From Mactra quadrangularis (taxonomy: Eukaryota > Mollusca > Bivalvia > Venerida > Mactridae): a DNA stretch of 64,000 nucleotides. Position numbers and translations under genes: made by a program. Positions 1 through 15,600 of this stretch are shown piece after piece. Below the pieces are notes generated by a model. It saw nothing but the letters and a program-made list of their open reading frames with translations. It searched no databases and was not told the origin of the DNA. The stretch is taken from contig CM046311.1 in the NCBI GenBank assembly GCA_025267735.1, positions 20,241,020-20,305,019 on the forward strand. Reading direction: 5' to 3'. Numbering within the stretch: position 1 is the first letter of the stretch; every line of letters begins with the position of its first letter.

Positions 1-359
1 GATATAGAAACAGCAAAAAAACTTTGTGGGGACTCAAGTGCACGGTTCACCTAAAATATGGCATTTTACTGCAGGACTACCCAGAAAAATCCATAGAACA
101 CATGATCAATTTGTTGTGGGCTTAAACATGGTTGTGCTTGGAGCAAATATGCGATTCCATTCACGCCATTGATATTTTTATGCACAAATGGCACAGATGC
201 GCACCTCTGCAAAACACTGCGACAAACATGTATACTCAAGGTTATTGATAGAAATGCAAGGATTTATGTGAAATTCAAGGACTTTTTTAATCATTTTTCA
301 AGGTAACCCTTAATTCAAGGACTTTTCAAGTCAGAACTCTTATTATTGATACTTGATTG

Positions 360-600
360 TCAAAATGATGTCATATTAGAAGATAAATGATGTCATCTTG
401 GAGAAAATATGACATCACATTATATTTGTGTGAAATACCTCTATCAAAACACAGAACTTAGCATATAAGAAACAGAATATAGTCAACTATGGTGCAACAG
501 CTTTTTTACTTCAACTTGATGGCTCAGAAAACGACATGTTTACTTGTGGCTTAGCCACTCATATAAATAAGTTTAATTTAGATATAAATTGATCTCATGC
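360..600. repeat. Dispersed repeat fragment, relative at 11590-11890
   Basis: GTCAACTATGGTGCAA, GATGTCAT(C/T) and CTTGTGGC.TA blocks recur in inverse order and sense at 11590-11890 in SMG7 intron 9. Bases 1-359 hold short AAGGACTTTT repeats and nothing else recognisable. Confidence 0.45.
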
Positions 601-633
601 AAAAGTTGACACATATTCTCTAAATAAACCTAC

Positions 634-3600
634 TTGTAATACAGGCCAACCAGTTTTTTCTGGTTGTGATTTTGTCTGTTGTTGTTGCTGTTGCCATGAC
701 GATGAACCAGCTGAACTTTGTCGTTGTTGTTGCCATGACTTAGACTGGTTACTATTATTACGACTAGTAGACTGGTTTAATATATCTTGATTTTTTATAA
801 CCAGAACACCACCTGTTTGGGCTGAAATATAAAAAAACAATTTATAGAACCAGTCGATTTGGAATGCATGTTTATATGGAGGGTATTTGATAATTTCTAT
901 AATTGGGAACGAATATAAATTTTGATGTTTGAATATTCATTTTGATATTCGAATATATTTGAATATTTGCTTTTATAGAGCTAAAAAAGATTTCAAGTAA
1001 GTTAGTGCCTCATATTACGATTTTCGTGTTCACCGTATTTATTTAATACATATTTTATTCAATAAATTGGACTGGATAACAGGCATATAATGCCTATACA
1101 CATCCTCTCCATCGTATACTAGGCCTCTTTGGATTATATAGAATTTACAGTATCTTGAGTTCAATGAAAAACAATAAAAAAAATATGCAGAGAATTTCTA
1201 ATATTCTAATTGCTTTTCAATATTCCAATATGATCCTAATGTTTTAATATTTTTCCCAGCCCTAATAGTTTTGAATATTTGTTAATATTGGAGCAAGACT
1301 GATTTTTTTCATGAAGAAAGCTATTTAAACATCTTTATCCAATGTTAGTGCAGCTATGGGTGATAATATTCCTGTCTGAACTTAGCAACATTGTCATTAT
1401 AAAATTATAATAAAACTGTTACAGTTAAGTTCAGCAATAAATTATAACTTAGTTATTGCAAAGTCATATTATGGTTGGTTGGTTTGTTGGGTTTAACGCC
1501 TTAGCAACACATTGTATAGGAGATATCACGGCGATCAGCCAACCTACTCACTGTTCTTGGAAAGGTTAAATCTCTGGATTTAGCTGTTAATAAACTACTA
1601 AGGGCATACTTTTGTCAGTGACTGGCAACTGCCTTATATGATTTAGAATCAGTGAGAGGAGGGAGAATGGCTGTAGAAACTTATTTCATGACCAAGCTTC
1701 ATGAAAGTATTCCCCGCCCATGAATCGAACCTACCATCTCTCGATTAGTAGACTTGTGCGCTACTGACTGAGCTGGCCAGGCAGGTACAAAATCATATTA
1801 TGATTTTTTATGATTTTAAATTCCAAAACTTATTGAAAATGAAAGATCCCTATATTAGGACTATTCCACACATCAATATTGATGATCCAAATGATGGAAC
1901 ATTACTGTAGTTTTACATCATATGTCCATGGAAAGGGGGTCTATTTACTAGACAAACCATACCATATCAATGTTCTAAACAAGTACTAGTATGAGCTTTA
2001 TGATCATAAGCCGCCCTGCTAGCTCAGTTTGTAGCACACAAGTCTACTGATCGAGGGGTCCTGGGTTCAATTCCCGGGCGGGGCATACTTTCGTGGAGCT
2101 TGGTCATGAAATTATTTCTACAGCCATTCTCCCTCCTACCAATGATTCTTAATTATGTAGGGCAGTTGTCAGTCACTGACATAAATATGTGCTTAGTAGT
2201 TGGTTAACAGCTAAATCCAGGAGGAGTGAGTAAGTTGACCGACCGCCGTTATATGACAATGTGTTGCTACGACTTTAAACCCAACAAAACATACAAACAA
2301 ACTTAATGATCATGGTACAGTAAAGTTCCGCTAATAAAACCAATAAATTTAATGGTCTTACTAGCGAAATAGTCTTATTATAGAGACCCTTTTGTTCACA
2401 AATTAAGCATTTGGGTCTTAATAATTGTCAAAAAACACATGATTTTGAAATAACAAAAGTGGTAGAATTTTACTGTAGAAAGTTATACCTGTTGTTTTAT
2501 TAGGTGATGTTGACTGTTGTGTATTACCACCAGTTTGTTTATTAGAACTATTACCCACACCACTAGCACTCTGTCCAGCACCACTACTTCCTCCGGCACC
2601 AGTAGTTTTAAAGAAGACAGGTTCTGATGTTGGCACACCTAAGAGATACTTAGGTGATGCCGGTTCTTCTTTTATCTTGACAACTTTACCTTGAGCTTGT
2701 TTCTGCATTATAGCCTATAAATAAAATAAGGTAAGTTATGGCATCTTATAGTTTCAAGCTGACGCATGTTCACAAACTTTACAGCTATTGCCACTGGTCA
2801 GACAAAATAGATTAAACACATGCATAGGGAGTCATATAATTGCCTGACAATAGTGAAGACAGCACTACAAAGAAAGATAGGGATCGCCGTATATTTATGT
2901 ACAGATGGTAAGGAAAACCAAATCCCAACCATTACCGTTCGGAACTCCTCAGCCATTCACCATGAATAACCTCGAATATATTTAGACGCCATTTTGGAAC
3001 TACTTTTTTGTCACATTCCTAAACAAAATGCTTTAAACAGTGTTGATGTAAACAAATCCATGATTGTTTAGGCGATGAGTGATGTTTCATTTTTAGTCCA
3101 TAAATTAGAAATAACACAGTTCAATGATATTGCTGAACAATATTTAGATAAATATATAACAATGTTTACATAGAAGCATGTTTTGAGTGTGTAAGTCAAG
3201 TTCTGTGTGTATACTACAAAAATTATTTTGCATAACCTACCACTGATTCTAAATCATGTAGGCCAGTAGTCAGTCAATGATGGAAGTATGTGCCTAGTAG
3301 TTGGTTAACAGGTAAAAATTCAGAGATTTAGCCTATTTAGGAACAGTGAGTAGGTGGACTGATCGCCGTTATATAACCTATACAGTGTTGTTACAGGGTT
3401 AACCCCCCCCCCCAAAAAAAACAGTATAACAAAAAAAAGTCATACCTGTATAGCAACATTCTGTCTGTTAGATTTTCTTTCACCACCACTTGTATTGATA
3501 GGTGAAGTATTACTAGATCTTGTATTAGGTACTGATAATGTCACAGTTTTTATAACTTTATTCTGTGCTGTTGCCACGGTTACAGGTGTAGTCATCATCG

Positions 3601-6600
3601 TCATTGTCGTGGTTACTGGTGATACTATGGCAGGTGATGAAAACTGTAGACTACCTGTCTGACCAATCTCTGTATATAACTGGACACTGTAAATAAAGTG
3701 ATAATGATTTACAAATTGTCTTATACAAAATACAAGTCAGGGTTTTATCTTATATAACAGGGGATGTTTACAGGCGCCTTCCCCTTATGGATTTTCTTGG
3801 AAGACATGCAGTTTCCTCTAAATTTATAAGTTTATCTTGGATTTTTTTCCCCGTTTTATAATGAAATTCAATAAGGAAAGGTCCCAGGCCCCTTACTCAA
3901 AAACTGAAAAAATGCACTTAAATAGCACTTTAAACTGCCTCTTTAAGAAGACAATAGATCCCAATGGATTAAGGACAGCTGACCTGAAAACTAGACCTGA
4001 AGATCATAATTATGTATACTTAAGTTAAAATTTCATTCGCATTCAGCTGTTTGAAAACTTTGTGACCCCTTAAGAGTTGCCAATTTTGACACCAGCAGTT
4101 TAATTAAAAAACTTTGAAGGGGATATTGAGGTGATGCTAAATATAAAATGAAAGCTTTAGGATTTACAGTTTTCGTCAATTTTTTAATATTTCCTTACAG
4201 AAAACTAATTTAACTTGTTGCCACAGTGGCCCGTACTATCAAGCGTCTTACGACCAATTTCAGTCGTAAATCCTTCAATATTGCAATGTTAAATATTGTA
4301 AGATTTTTAACAATATGCTGCCCTGGTACAGAGCTAATTTTGAAAAGACTGCAAAACAGAATATTAAAAGATAAAGAAATTAATGACAACCATGTTTACC
4401 TAGGTTGTTGTTAGGTAAAACTAGTGACCCTCAGGCGGGACCATTTTTTAAAAGACTGTTACACAGTATGTAATAGTATTAAGCAATAAATGAATCCTAT
4501 GTATACCTAGGTTGTTGTTCTTTAATCCAATGACCATGTTCTAACAATCTATGACATCTTAATCGTACTTCAACTTCATTAGATAAACCATCAGCAGGTA
4601 GTTTACTGTAACTGTACCCACTAGAAATATAAACATACATGCATCATATACAGTGAAGTTCCATTACAATGAAACAACAGTGGTTCTGTGGTTAGATGTA
4701 AGCTTCCTTGAGCAAGAAATTTAGACCACAACAAGTTGATGATGTGTTCCACAGATTTTTCTGGAAAAAATAAGGCGAGCGAGCGATGAAAAAAGTCTTA
4801 ATTCAGTAGCTTTATATAGCAGTTTGACCAAATATTTATGACTGAGCGAGGAAAGAAAATTTTTTTTTGTCACTTCACCCAGGTGTAAATGGGTATCTGC
4901 AAGGTGGTACAATTCCATTGTGACAATTTGTAGGCTGCACTAATAAACAAAGTAAAACACTCCCCAGGGAAATCGATGGATAGATACCAGTAGTGTGATG
5001 ACCAATGGTAATAGCTGTACAGTCGGTGAACATGCATAAGCATGAAACTTAACAATTATATATTTTACCTATGAGCCTTCTCTATTGGTTGAAAGCATCT
5101 TAATTCTCCATCTTCTGGTAAGGGCAAATCTTCATCTAAAAAAATGTTAAATAAACATGTATATTGTGAAGTTCCTCTATAAAGACAACCTTTGTTATTG
5201 CAAAATCATGTATTTAAAAAAAAACAAGTAAATCTGTGAGCTAATGCTCACTAGTGATACCCCCGCCAAAATCTAAAAATATGCGACAAACAGGAAGTAG
5301 ATGAGCAAGGAGCATGAAATCGCTTTACACCACATGGGACTATGGGATGAAGCAATAAGCAAAGTATTAGGCTGCTGCATGATATAGTTGCTGAGAAAAC
5401 TGCGACGGAAATTTTGTAACGGTGGGACGGACGGATGGACGCACGCACGCACGGACAAGGGTAAAACAGTATACCCCCCTCTTCTTCGAAGCGGGGGTAT
5501 AAAAAAAGAATTTTAAGTCCCTAATGCTTAATTTGAGATAAAGAAGGGTCCCTATATATTAAGACAATTTATCCCGCATTATTTAAACAGATATCACATG
5601 ACAAAGATTTAAACATGTTAAGTCAATGAAAACTTAAATTAAGTTAATGAAATTTTCCATGCTTTATGTTGCAAATAGCAAATATTGGTTAAGTCCAGTA
5701 TACCCGATTCAAGGTCAAAGAGTTCACTGGATCCTGATCCAGTGAAATACAATCCGGTGGCAAAGAATCCGCGGATCCCGCTGAGTACATATACTCAATA
5801 ACCCGTGTGAACGGGATTAGACAAATTTTGGCTTAAGATATTTAGAAGATATTTTGTTATGATTACTTGAATGAGGACTTAAAATAAATTAGTGTAAATC
5901 ATCAACTCGTGTTAGTTTAATATTAATGTGGATGTAGAAAAACCAGCAATAAATATGAGAGGCCTAATCAATACCAACTTAGAAGTCTAACCAGTAACAA
6001 CTTAAAAGTTCTACCAGTACAACCTTAGAAGTAACAACTTAAAGAAACTACACCAAACTTTAACAGTAAAGAAAAAAAGTAACAATACATAGCAATACAG
6101 TTTTTGTTTATTTTGTATAAAGAAAAATACATGAATTTTTTATAACTTACATTTTAATACATCATCGTCCCATTCTTTCATCTGCCATGTTTGTAAACTA
6201 TTTAATACTTTACATAAATTACCCCATAATCTGTATAATAAAAAAACATATAAATATCTAACATTAAAATGGTGATAAGACAATGAACAGTTGTCTCATA
6301 CAGTTAAGTGAAGGTGTCGCTACAATCACTACAATCTGATTAAAACCTGATCTAAAACTTTCCACTCGCCTACTCGCTAATTTAGATATGGCCATTTTCT
6401 AAGGAAGGTAACATTCGGGCAACCTTTTTCTCATTATAATATTCATGACAAAATCATTGTTTAGTAATTTGTTTACATCATCTATGTCACGCAATTTTAA
6501 ATGAGCCAGCCAATCGCAGACTTTGAATAAAACGGCTGTCAAAAAAGCTCGCAAACCTTGCTCTAAAAATAGAAATTACGAAATAAAAATGCTATAAATA

Positions 6601-9600
6601 GTGTTTCTTCTAGAGGAAAGCTTCGCATGGATTGGTCTACATAAAGGTCATCTTGACTTGACCCTCCACTGAGATCTTAGAGATCCTGTACGACAACACT
6701 CTACAGGATATCTGTTTACGGTGATTGCAATCACTAGTATCATAGATGTGATAAATAAAAATATAAGGGCACATTCCACAAGGTGATTGCTAGCTAGCTT
6801 TTTTGAAAAGCGATTTATTGTAGCATTAGAGGTCTACGGAATGGTTTGCTTCCAGCTAGCAAATCCAAGATGGCAACTTTCTCAAACAAAAAGTTCAGAA
6901 TTGTAACAAATGAAAAATATTTAAATAGATTATCACCATGATTATTTCATTTAACTGCTTTGACGAAACATATGCATTAAATAAAATATATACCAGTATT
7001 CTTGAAAAAGAAACACGTTCCCACAGGGGGCAGCTATTTTGAAATAAGCAAAAGTGTTCTGAATAATACCGCTATAGCAAGAAAAAAACTTGCTACCCAT
7101 CGCTAGCAAGTGATTCAATTTGCTCGATCAGGGCAGACCGTTCCATAGGAAACCGCTTTGTAGCGATACATGAAAACTTACGGTGAATTCTTCAGTACAG
7201 GTCTATCAAAATTTTGTGGGTATAATTTCAACCAATCCAGTAAAAGTTTAACAGCAGGTAGTGTGAAGTAATCACAAACTTTATGTTCTTGTTTAGGTGT
7301 ATATTGTAGTAAAATGTCCAGCATGTTTACTGTAAAATAGTAAGAAAACAAAAAAAACATAGATTTCAAATTTGTAATGAAATAACATGCAGGTGGCTTT
7401 CAAACAGATAACCAGTCCAACATAATAATAACTCAATCAGCAAACAGATAACCAGCCTAACATCATAATTACTCAATCAGCAAACAGATAACTAGTCCAA
7501 CATCATAATTACTCAATCAGCAAACAGATAACCAGTCTGACATCATAGTTACTCAATCAGCAAACAGATAACCAGTCCAACATAATAGTTACTCAATCAG
7601 CAAACAGATAACCAGTCCAACATAATAATAACTCAATCAGCAAACAGATAGCCAGTCCAACATAATATTTACTCAATCAGCACACAGATAACCAGTCCAA
7701 CATAATAATAACTCAATCAGCAAACAGATAGCCAGTCCAACATAATATTTACTCAATCAGCACACAGATAACCAGTCCAACATAATAATTACTCAATCAG
7801 CAAACAGATAACCAGTCCAACATCAAAATTACTCAATCACCCAGGCTATCAGACAGTAGCACACAAGCCAACTGATTGAAGGGTCATAGGTTCAATTTCT
7901 GAGCAGAGCATAATTTCATGGAGCTTGATCATGAAGTAATCTCCACCTTTTTCTTATCTACCATTAATTCTAAATCATGTAGGGCAGTTGTCAGTTACTA
8001 AAAGACGTATTCACCTAGAAACTGGTTCACCTAGAAACTAGTTAACATCTAAATCCAGAGATTTAGCCTTACCAGTAACATTGAGTAGGTTGACTGACTG
8101 TGTAATATGACTTATACAATGTATTGCTACAGCGTTAAACCCAACCCAAAACAAAAGCAGTCCACGGACAGCGCACTCGACACTTCCAGGTATTCATGTT
8201 AACAACTGCAACAACCAATCAAAAGTCATGCTAGAGATAAACAACTTGATATTTGACCCCCAATGGTAACCCCATACACATATGTAAAGTTTCGAGTGAA
8301 TCCCTTCAGTACTTTCAAAGATAAAATGCTGCACCAAATCACTTAACCGAGAAAATACTAAGTATAAAAGGGCTATAATCCAGTCAAAAGTCATGCTTAA
8401 CCTCCAATGGTAACCCTATAGACACATGTAAAAAATGTCGCATCTAAAAACTTAAACTCCCTGCAGCAGTTACTTTCTGGTATATCATCACAGTTACAGT
8501 TCAAGCAACATAGCATTAGGTCAGAGCACGCGTGGGAAACAGTCAAAACTATTGACCGGTCAACAGTTTAATTTTAGAATTTCAGAGAACGGTTAATAAT
8601 ATCAAATTACATTTATGTAAGTAATCAGGTAATAATACTTTCTCTTAGGTCACCGCACTAACAGCACGTCATATGGTGATGTTACACCTGGGACACTTTT
8701 AGTGTTAAACCCTGAAACCCTAAAAAACTCAACAATATTTTACCTGTCAGTGAGAAAACAAGATTAAAACACTTCTCTTCATCATCAGTAAGATCACCAT
8801 TGGTATACATCATATCACCAACATCATCATCATCGTCATCATCATTATTAACAGATGGTAATTGCTGTACATGATTCATAGTAAATATGTTGATAGCTAC
8901 AATCTGTACAAGTACTTGCCATGGAAAACTCTGGGATGTTACATGTGCTGGAAGACCTGCTGCCAGCTTATCTGAAAGTTCCTCAGCCTTTATCAGATCT
9001 ACAAAAAATACATAACAAAACAAATGAAGTAATTTTTTTTTATTTTTTTCAAGCACAAGCTTCGTTTAGGTAATACAGTATAGCCAAAAGGGCAAACTTA
9101 TGAACTACCCTATCATTATGAAATAGGTAATTTTTACAAGCCAAAATCAATTTTTACTTGTTCTGGGCTTTGGGCTTTTAAAGCAAAACATTCAAACAAA
9201 ATATTAAGTGTGATTTGAAGGTAAAACAAGCGCATACTATAGGGACCACAATAAGGGCTTGCCCTTTTTTGTGCAATCCCTGGTGTTGGTGTGCTTGTCA
9301 TACTATACTACAGTAAAGTTCCGCTAATAAGACCACCTGGCGCTCTTACAGAAAGTGGTCTTAATAGTGAGTCGGTCTTAATAGCGAACCCACCTATTTA
9401 TATATTGAGTATAACAGTTAGGTACCAAAAAATATTAACGTTGCCAGTGACTATTCATACAGTTAAAATGTCTTGTTAATGGTTACAATGTACAAATAGA
9501 AAGTAAGAATACTCATGCTATTATTTCCAAACATTTGCATTTAACTACTAAATTTCAGACACTGTTTAAATCACAGTCCTTTCAGGGGCAGATCCAAATT

Positions 9601-12600
9601 TATTTTTTGGGGGGGGAGGTCTTCACTTTTTCTAGGGGGGTCCAAACTTTCGAACCACAACCACATTATACACTTTCTGCAGAATAATGCAACATATAAA
9701 TAATAAACTACATAACCATTAAATCTATTTTAAGCATTGAGAAAAACTGCTTCATGCTACTTAAAAATAACTTAAAGTCAAGAAATACACTTATGGACAA
9801 GTCCATTTATGAAATTCTCGGAGAAAATCCAGACCCCCCCCTGATCCCCCCCCGCTAGATCCGTCTATGCCTTTAATGATATTTTGTGAATTAATAATCT
9901 AACCAAGAAACTGACTGACAATATGATTTCGTCACCGTAAAATTCACGAAGTCCGTACCGTCGCAAGACTTTATACCCATCGCGCTGTTCCGTATACTGG
10001 AGTTTATACCTGTCCGACACGACGCTATGTTTCAATTTAATTTTGGCAGTTATTTTAATTTTAACAAATTAAAATTAGAATTGCACGCAAAATAATCAGA
10101 TAACTGGAACATATTTGCTAACAACCGTATGCAAATTGATGAGACAGACGACTTTTCACATAGTTGTAAAGGAAATGCTACTTTCGTTTTCTTTGTTTAG
10201 AACCCTGTGTAAGAACGCTTACGTAAGCAGACGAAACGCAATTCTTAACTAATTTGAGTTTGATACATCAAACAAAAATATAGATTATCGCAGTCCGTCT
10301 GTTTAACTTTATTTTTAATTAATCTTAAATTATTAAAAAAATAATTCGCGACGAAGTTTAGTTGATTTTAGGGACTAAGGGACTTTAGGGCCGTTTCACT
10401 TCACCAAACATTTGCAATCATTGACAATTACATTTTACAAACAATTCTTTTGTTATTGATCAATGTTAACGATGTTTTTATCACTTATATTGTGGTTACT
10501 ATGGGTATCTTGTCATACCTATTACGTAATTGTATACATGTCAAAAATCAATTAAGTTGTATATACTCGATAAAAAGTTGTTACACAACGTGTCAACGAC
10601 TGCTGTAGACTGGTCGTAATATTGGACCCCAAATTAGTGCAATTAGAGTGGTTGGGTCTAAAAAAGCGGTCGTATTACGGAATAGCGGAACGGTCTTATT
10701 ATCGGACCTTACGACTATTGAAATATAGAGAAAATAATTCGGGTCTTTCAAAAACTGCCTGTATTATGTAGTTGGTCTTATTATCGGACCGGTCGTTAGG
10801 TGGGACTCTACTGTAATCAACTTATGGTATCCATCACACAACTCACTAAGAATTGTACAATCACAGCTCATGAATAACAGATATCTTAAAAATAGCTTGG
10901 AAGACCTGATCTAATAACAGAAAATTTCAAAGCCATTGCTAGCTTTTCATCAAAACAAAAGCTATGAATTGATTGATCAATACAATGGAATCTAAATGCG
11001 ACATCCTGTAAGATATCAGCCGTTTCTATGACAGTGGTCAATGAGATACCTGTTCTCAGTGATGGTTTGTAGCACACAATGGGTTGATTGTTTGTTTGTT
11101 TGTTTGTTGGGTTTAACGCAGTAGCAACACATTATAGGTTATATCACGGCGGTCAGCCCACCTACACACGGTTCCTGGAAATAAATCTCTGGATTTAGCT
11201 GTTAACCAACTACTGAGTGCATACTTTCGCCAGTGACTGACTACTGCCCTACATGATTTAGAATCAGTGGTAGGAGGGAGAATGGCCGTAGAAATTATTT
11301 CATGACCAAACTCCACGAAAGTATGCGCTGCCCGGGAATCGAACCCTCGACCCCTCGATCAGTAGACTTGTGCGCTACCAATTGAGCTAGCCGGGCGGCC
11401 TCACAATATGTTGAAATTTGTTTTAGATAAAAGATGACAAGCACACAATGGGTTGAAATTTGTTTAAGATAAAAGATTACAATGTTTGATACTAACCAGT
11501 ACATAGATGTACAAGAGCATGAAATTGTAGAAAACCAGTAATCATTTCACTAGCTGATAACTTTCCTTTAAATTCTGGACTGTAAATATAGAGAAGATAT
11601 TCGTCAACTATGGTGTAAGATCAATTTTATTTTCACTGAGTGAGCTCAGATAACATATTTTTACAAGTGGCATAACCACAAATGAAAATGTAATTTTCTG
11701 AGTTCACAAGTTGAAATTAAAAAGATTTTATTACAAAGTTGACAAATATTCTGTTTCTTTCATGCTTAGTTTGGTGTTTTACTAGGTGTGTTTTACACAA
11801 ATTATAACATGACGTAATTTCTGCTCCATGATGATGTCATTTATCTTCTAAAATGACGTCATTGGCGATGAAAATATCAGATTATATTTTACTACAATGA
11901 AAATATAAAACTTATATTTTCATCGTTTATTTTCAATGAATAACGCGACGTTTCACCATAAAGCATAAAAGAAAACATCAATACATTATAATAAATTGAA
12001 TATACAACGTTACAACCTAACACAGATGTATTGATAGTAAATAATTTACATCCAATCAGGTAATACTTGAGTTATTAAATTCCCACAATCAAAAGTAACA
12101 CTGTTTTTTGGACTGCAAAGAAAATCGACATTTAACTATTACAAATACCTTTAATGAACAAGATTTTTTAAATAAATGCAAAAAACAAACATGCATTTCA
12201 AAGTGAAAGTAGATTGAAAAAATATTGCAGCGGAAGCAAACTATGCCAATATTTATGTGATGAAATGCACTCCACTTTCTTTTTATTTAGAAAATATAAA
12301 ACAGGAAATAACTTGGAACTGCACAAGTTTGAGTAATAGTTCTTACGTACTGTACTTCAATGTGTGGTATTGCACATGTATACCAAGTTTTAAGTCATTC
12401 TGCCATTAGATGACTAAGTTATGCTCTGTACTACAAAGTCACATGTCCAACAATAGGGCTGTCACAATATACCATTAAATTGCAATATGCAGCTGTGGCA
12501 ATACATACCGTGGTATAAGTTTGTCATACAGATATTCATTGATATAATATTTTCATTTCTTTAGAAAATTCTTCCCTTCGCTTATTTGGTTAAAATATAT

Positions 12601-15600
12601 CAAGCAGTTTTATCCTAAAATTGGCTTTGATTGGATCAATACTTTCCCATAACTCTAAAAAATGCACTCTGTTTTCACCACTGTCTGTTACAGGCCCTTC
12701 CCTTACTAAGCCCAATAACATACTTGAATACTATTCAGCTGCTTAAGACAGAAAGATTATGCAGCTGTGTCTTTGGTTTGCAAAGCAATACATCATGGTA
12801 CATATTGCAATACTGTACTAGCATATTGCAATATACAGTCCAACCTGTGAAGAACGGCCGGCCAAGGGAAAAAGAAAAGTGGCCTTTGTTCACAGGTGGC
12901 CTTTGTTCAGAGGGCGGAACAAACGGGCCATGTTTAGTCAGACTTGAGAGACAGTGTTCATAATTAACATGAATTAATAATCAAACATTAAAGATGAGTT
13001 TGTTTTTAACCTTAATTCATTATTCACATTATTATTATTGAAATTGTGACTATAAATGAATAAAACAAAACTTTGAATAAAGATTGACTAAAACAAAGAA
13101 ATCAGTGATTTTTTGTTTGCAGCTACATTTCATGCTATGCCCTCAACATTAACAAATGCACTCTACAGATTCTCATTACTCTGACATTTTGTATAGCATT
13201 TCTATCTTATCCCAGTTGTCAATTTACCTGTACACTGTGGTCACAGTTGAACGAATTTAGGGATTAACAGCGTGTCACAAACATTTATCTAACTGCCGTA
13301 CATGTGGAAAACAAACCTAGAGGAGTCTCCAAACATTCAAACTAATTAACAAAGTGTCATCACATGACGTAACTTACTCCCCATTTACAAATAAATTGAA
13401 CAATAAAAGGATACATTATCATATTTTCATAATAAGGTGATGAGAAAATTGTCTACAGCTCGATGATAACTAATAAAATTGTACTCGAGATGGTTTGTTT
13501 ATGAAAAATACGGAAAAAAACGGATCACAGGTTTTTAGCTTAACTTTAACAAAAATGGCGGCCTGCTTTCGAAATCGCCTTTATACGAAATACTATTCTC
13601 AAACAATCGTCTGGCCGTTGTTCACAGTTCTAAAATAGCCGCGGGGATGGTTTTGACTGGCCGCTGGTCGCAGTCGACAGGTGGCCGTTATTCACGGCCT
13701 TTTTAAGAGCGTTTTCGGTCGGGGGGAAATCGGAATGGCCGCTGTCCGAAGGTGCCCGCTATTCGGAGGTGGCCGTTAGCACAAGTTGGACTGTATTGTT
13801 ATAGTCCTATCCACCAATCTGCCCACGAAGATGCCCAAGCCTGCCCAGATAACTTACTGGTACATGGGTCTTTGACATACCAATACATACTAAATACAAA
13901 AAGTTACAAAATCACCATAAAACTTACGTTTCTTTAGTAAGTTTTGCATAGAGTTTTTCAAGATTGGTAGCAGCAACAGGGAAAGGTACTTTGACAGCTA
14001 AACTACGTATATAATAAAATACAGTAGATAATTTATTGCCTTTAGCAGCTTCTAATATAGCCAGTTGATTGTAAGGTTGGCCTGAAATTTATAAAATATA
14101 TCATTTTTAGCAATACAGTACTAAATTCAAGTAATCGAGAATTAAAAGTTTTTTAGGTCCATGAGGGGAAAGCAGATTGATCAATGGATTTGATCAAGCA
14201 GTTTTCACATTGGCAAGCCACTATAGACTCCCTAAATTTCAGGTCAAATTTACATTGATAAAAAATGGCCTAGAGAACCTCCAAATTTATGGATTTTTAT
14301 CATCTATGGTAAATTGACTGCCCTGAATACTTTAATAAGGAGGTTTCAAACATTTCTTGTGAACTTTAACAATCCGTGCCATATGCTATCAACAATATTT
14401 GGACATAAATATGCCTCCATACTGTAGACTTCACATTCAAAAACATGAGATGTGGTTGATAATAAGGATCATATATTTGAAGTTTGATGTTGATACCTTA
14501 AGAAATAAAAAAGTTATAGCAAAAATATTTAACAGCACATTAACTTTAATCAGAAATATGGACGCAGACGCTAGGGCGAGTAGGAAAGATCTTGCTTTAC
14601 TTCATAAAGTCGAGCTAAAATACTACATCCCACAGTTACAATGATCCCTTATTTGTTACAATGCATCATTTTTAGGATGTTACCCTAATATTAAAGTCAC
14701 TCAGTCTACATACAAGTAAAAGCTATTTAAACATGATAATTACTACATCCTACATACCATTAAAGGGAACAAGAAATGCAGCATGCCAGTAATATGACTG
14801 TGCTTGATCTATTTGTTGTCTGTACCGTGCTGGAATAAACATATAAAACAAATAACATACAATATAACCTTAGGCTTTTTAGTCCCCTGCTTCAAAATTT
14901 TCATTCAAACAATGGGGCCCGCATTTTGGCCTAACTAGATCTAGCGTTTGATACCATGGCATAATGTTGTTGTTGTGTGTAACCTTAAAGAGCAAATTAA
15001 CAGCTACTTACATACAGCTTGTCAGATATGAAATAAGCAAGTGTGGGCAGAGAATTTTAGATTGGGTTTTGATTAGATTGTTATACAGGCTGTTATTGAG
15101 ATTGTTGAATTTTATGTAATATCAATCATTGCCTAAAAATTTTCTTAAGCAATTGTCTTATTTATTACGTTATATAATGGGCAAAATGTTTGAGCTCAAG
15201 CCTGATTTATAATATTTATACAGTATAGCTTATAGGGCAAAATAATCAATCAATCAACTGATTTATAATGTTGTATAGTAAAAGGAAGATCATCAACTAG
15301 CCTGACCATACATAAATACAGTACCCACCAAAAGTTTGGAGACAATTTCACTTTGTAGGCCTACTGAATAGTTTTTATCTAAAATTTGATGACTGTGTAT
15401 TTTGAAACGCATTTTAGTTTGGCTTTATTTTTTGGTTATCATTAAAATTATAACTGAGACTACAAAAACAGCATAAAAGCCATGTTGTGGAACTTAATTA
15501 CAATAAACATGGTTTTGGAGACTTTAGGATGTCAGATGCTGAATATTATAAATGTGCTGCATTAATGAAATTTGTCTTCAATTTATCACAAACCATACTT

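Noticed and set aside
595..633. SMG7 ending at the TGA at 595
   Set aside because: The frame runs on to 595, but a donor (CAA, then GTAGGT) at 633 closes the exon in phase 0, and SMG7 proteins are normally much longer than the 715 residues this would give. Spliced continuation to the left is more likely, though not proven.
7401..7840. CRISPR-like regular array
   Set aside because: The whole 40-bp unit repeats; there are no unique spacers, and this is a eukaryotic intron.
10886..11077. 63-codon minus-strand frame as an extra SMG7 exon
   Set aside because: Exons 10 and 11 join in frame with no missing family sequence, and the peptide has no likeness to SMG7.
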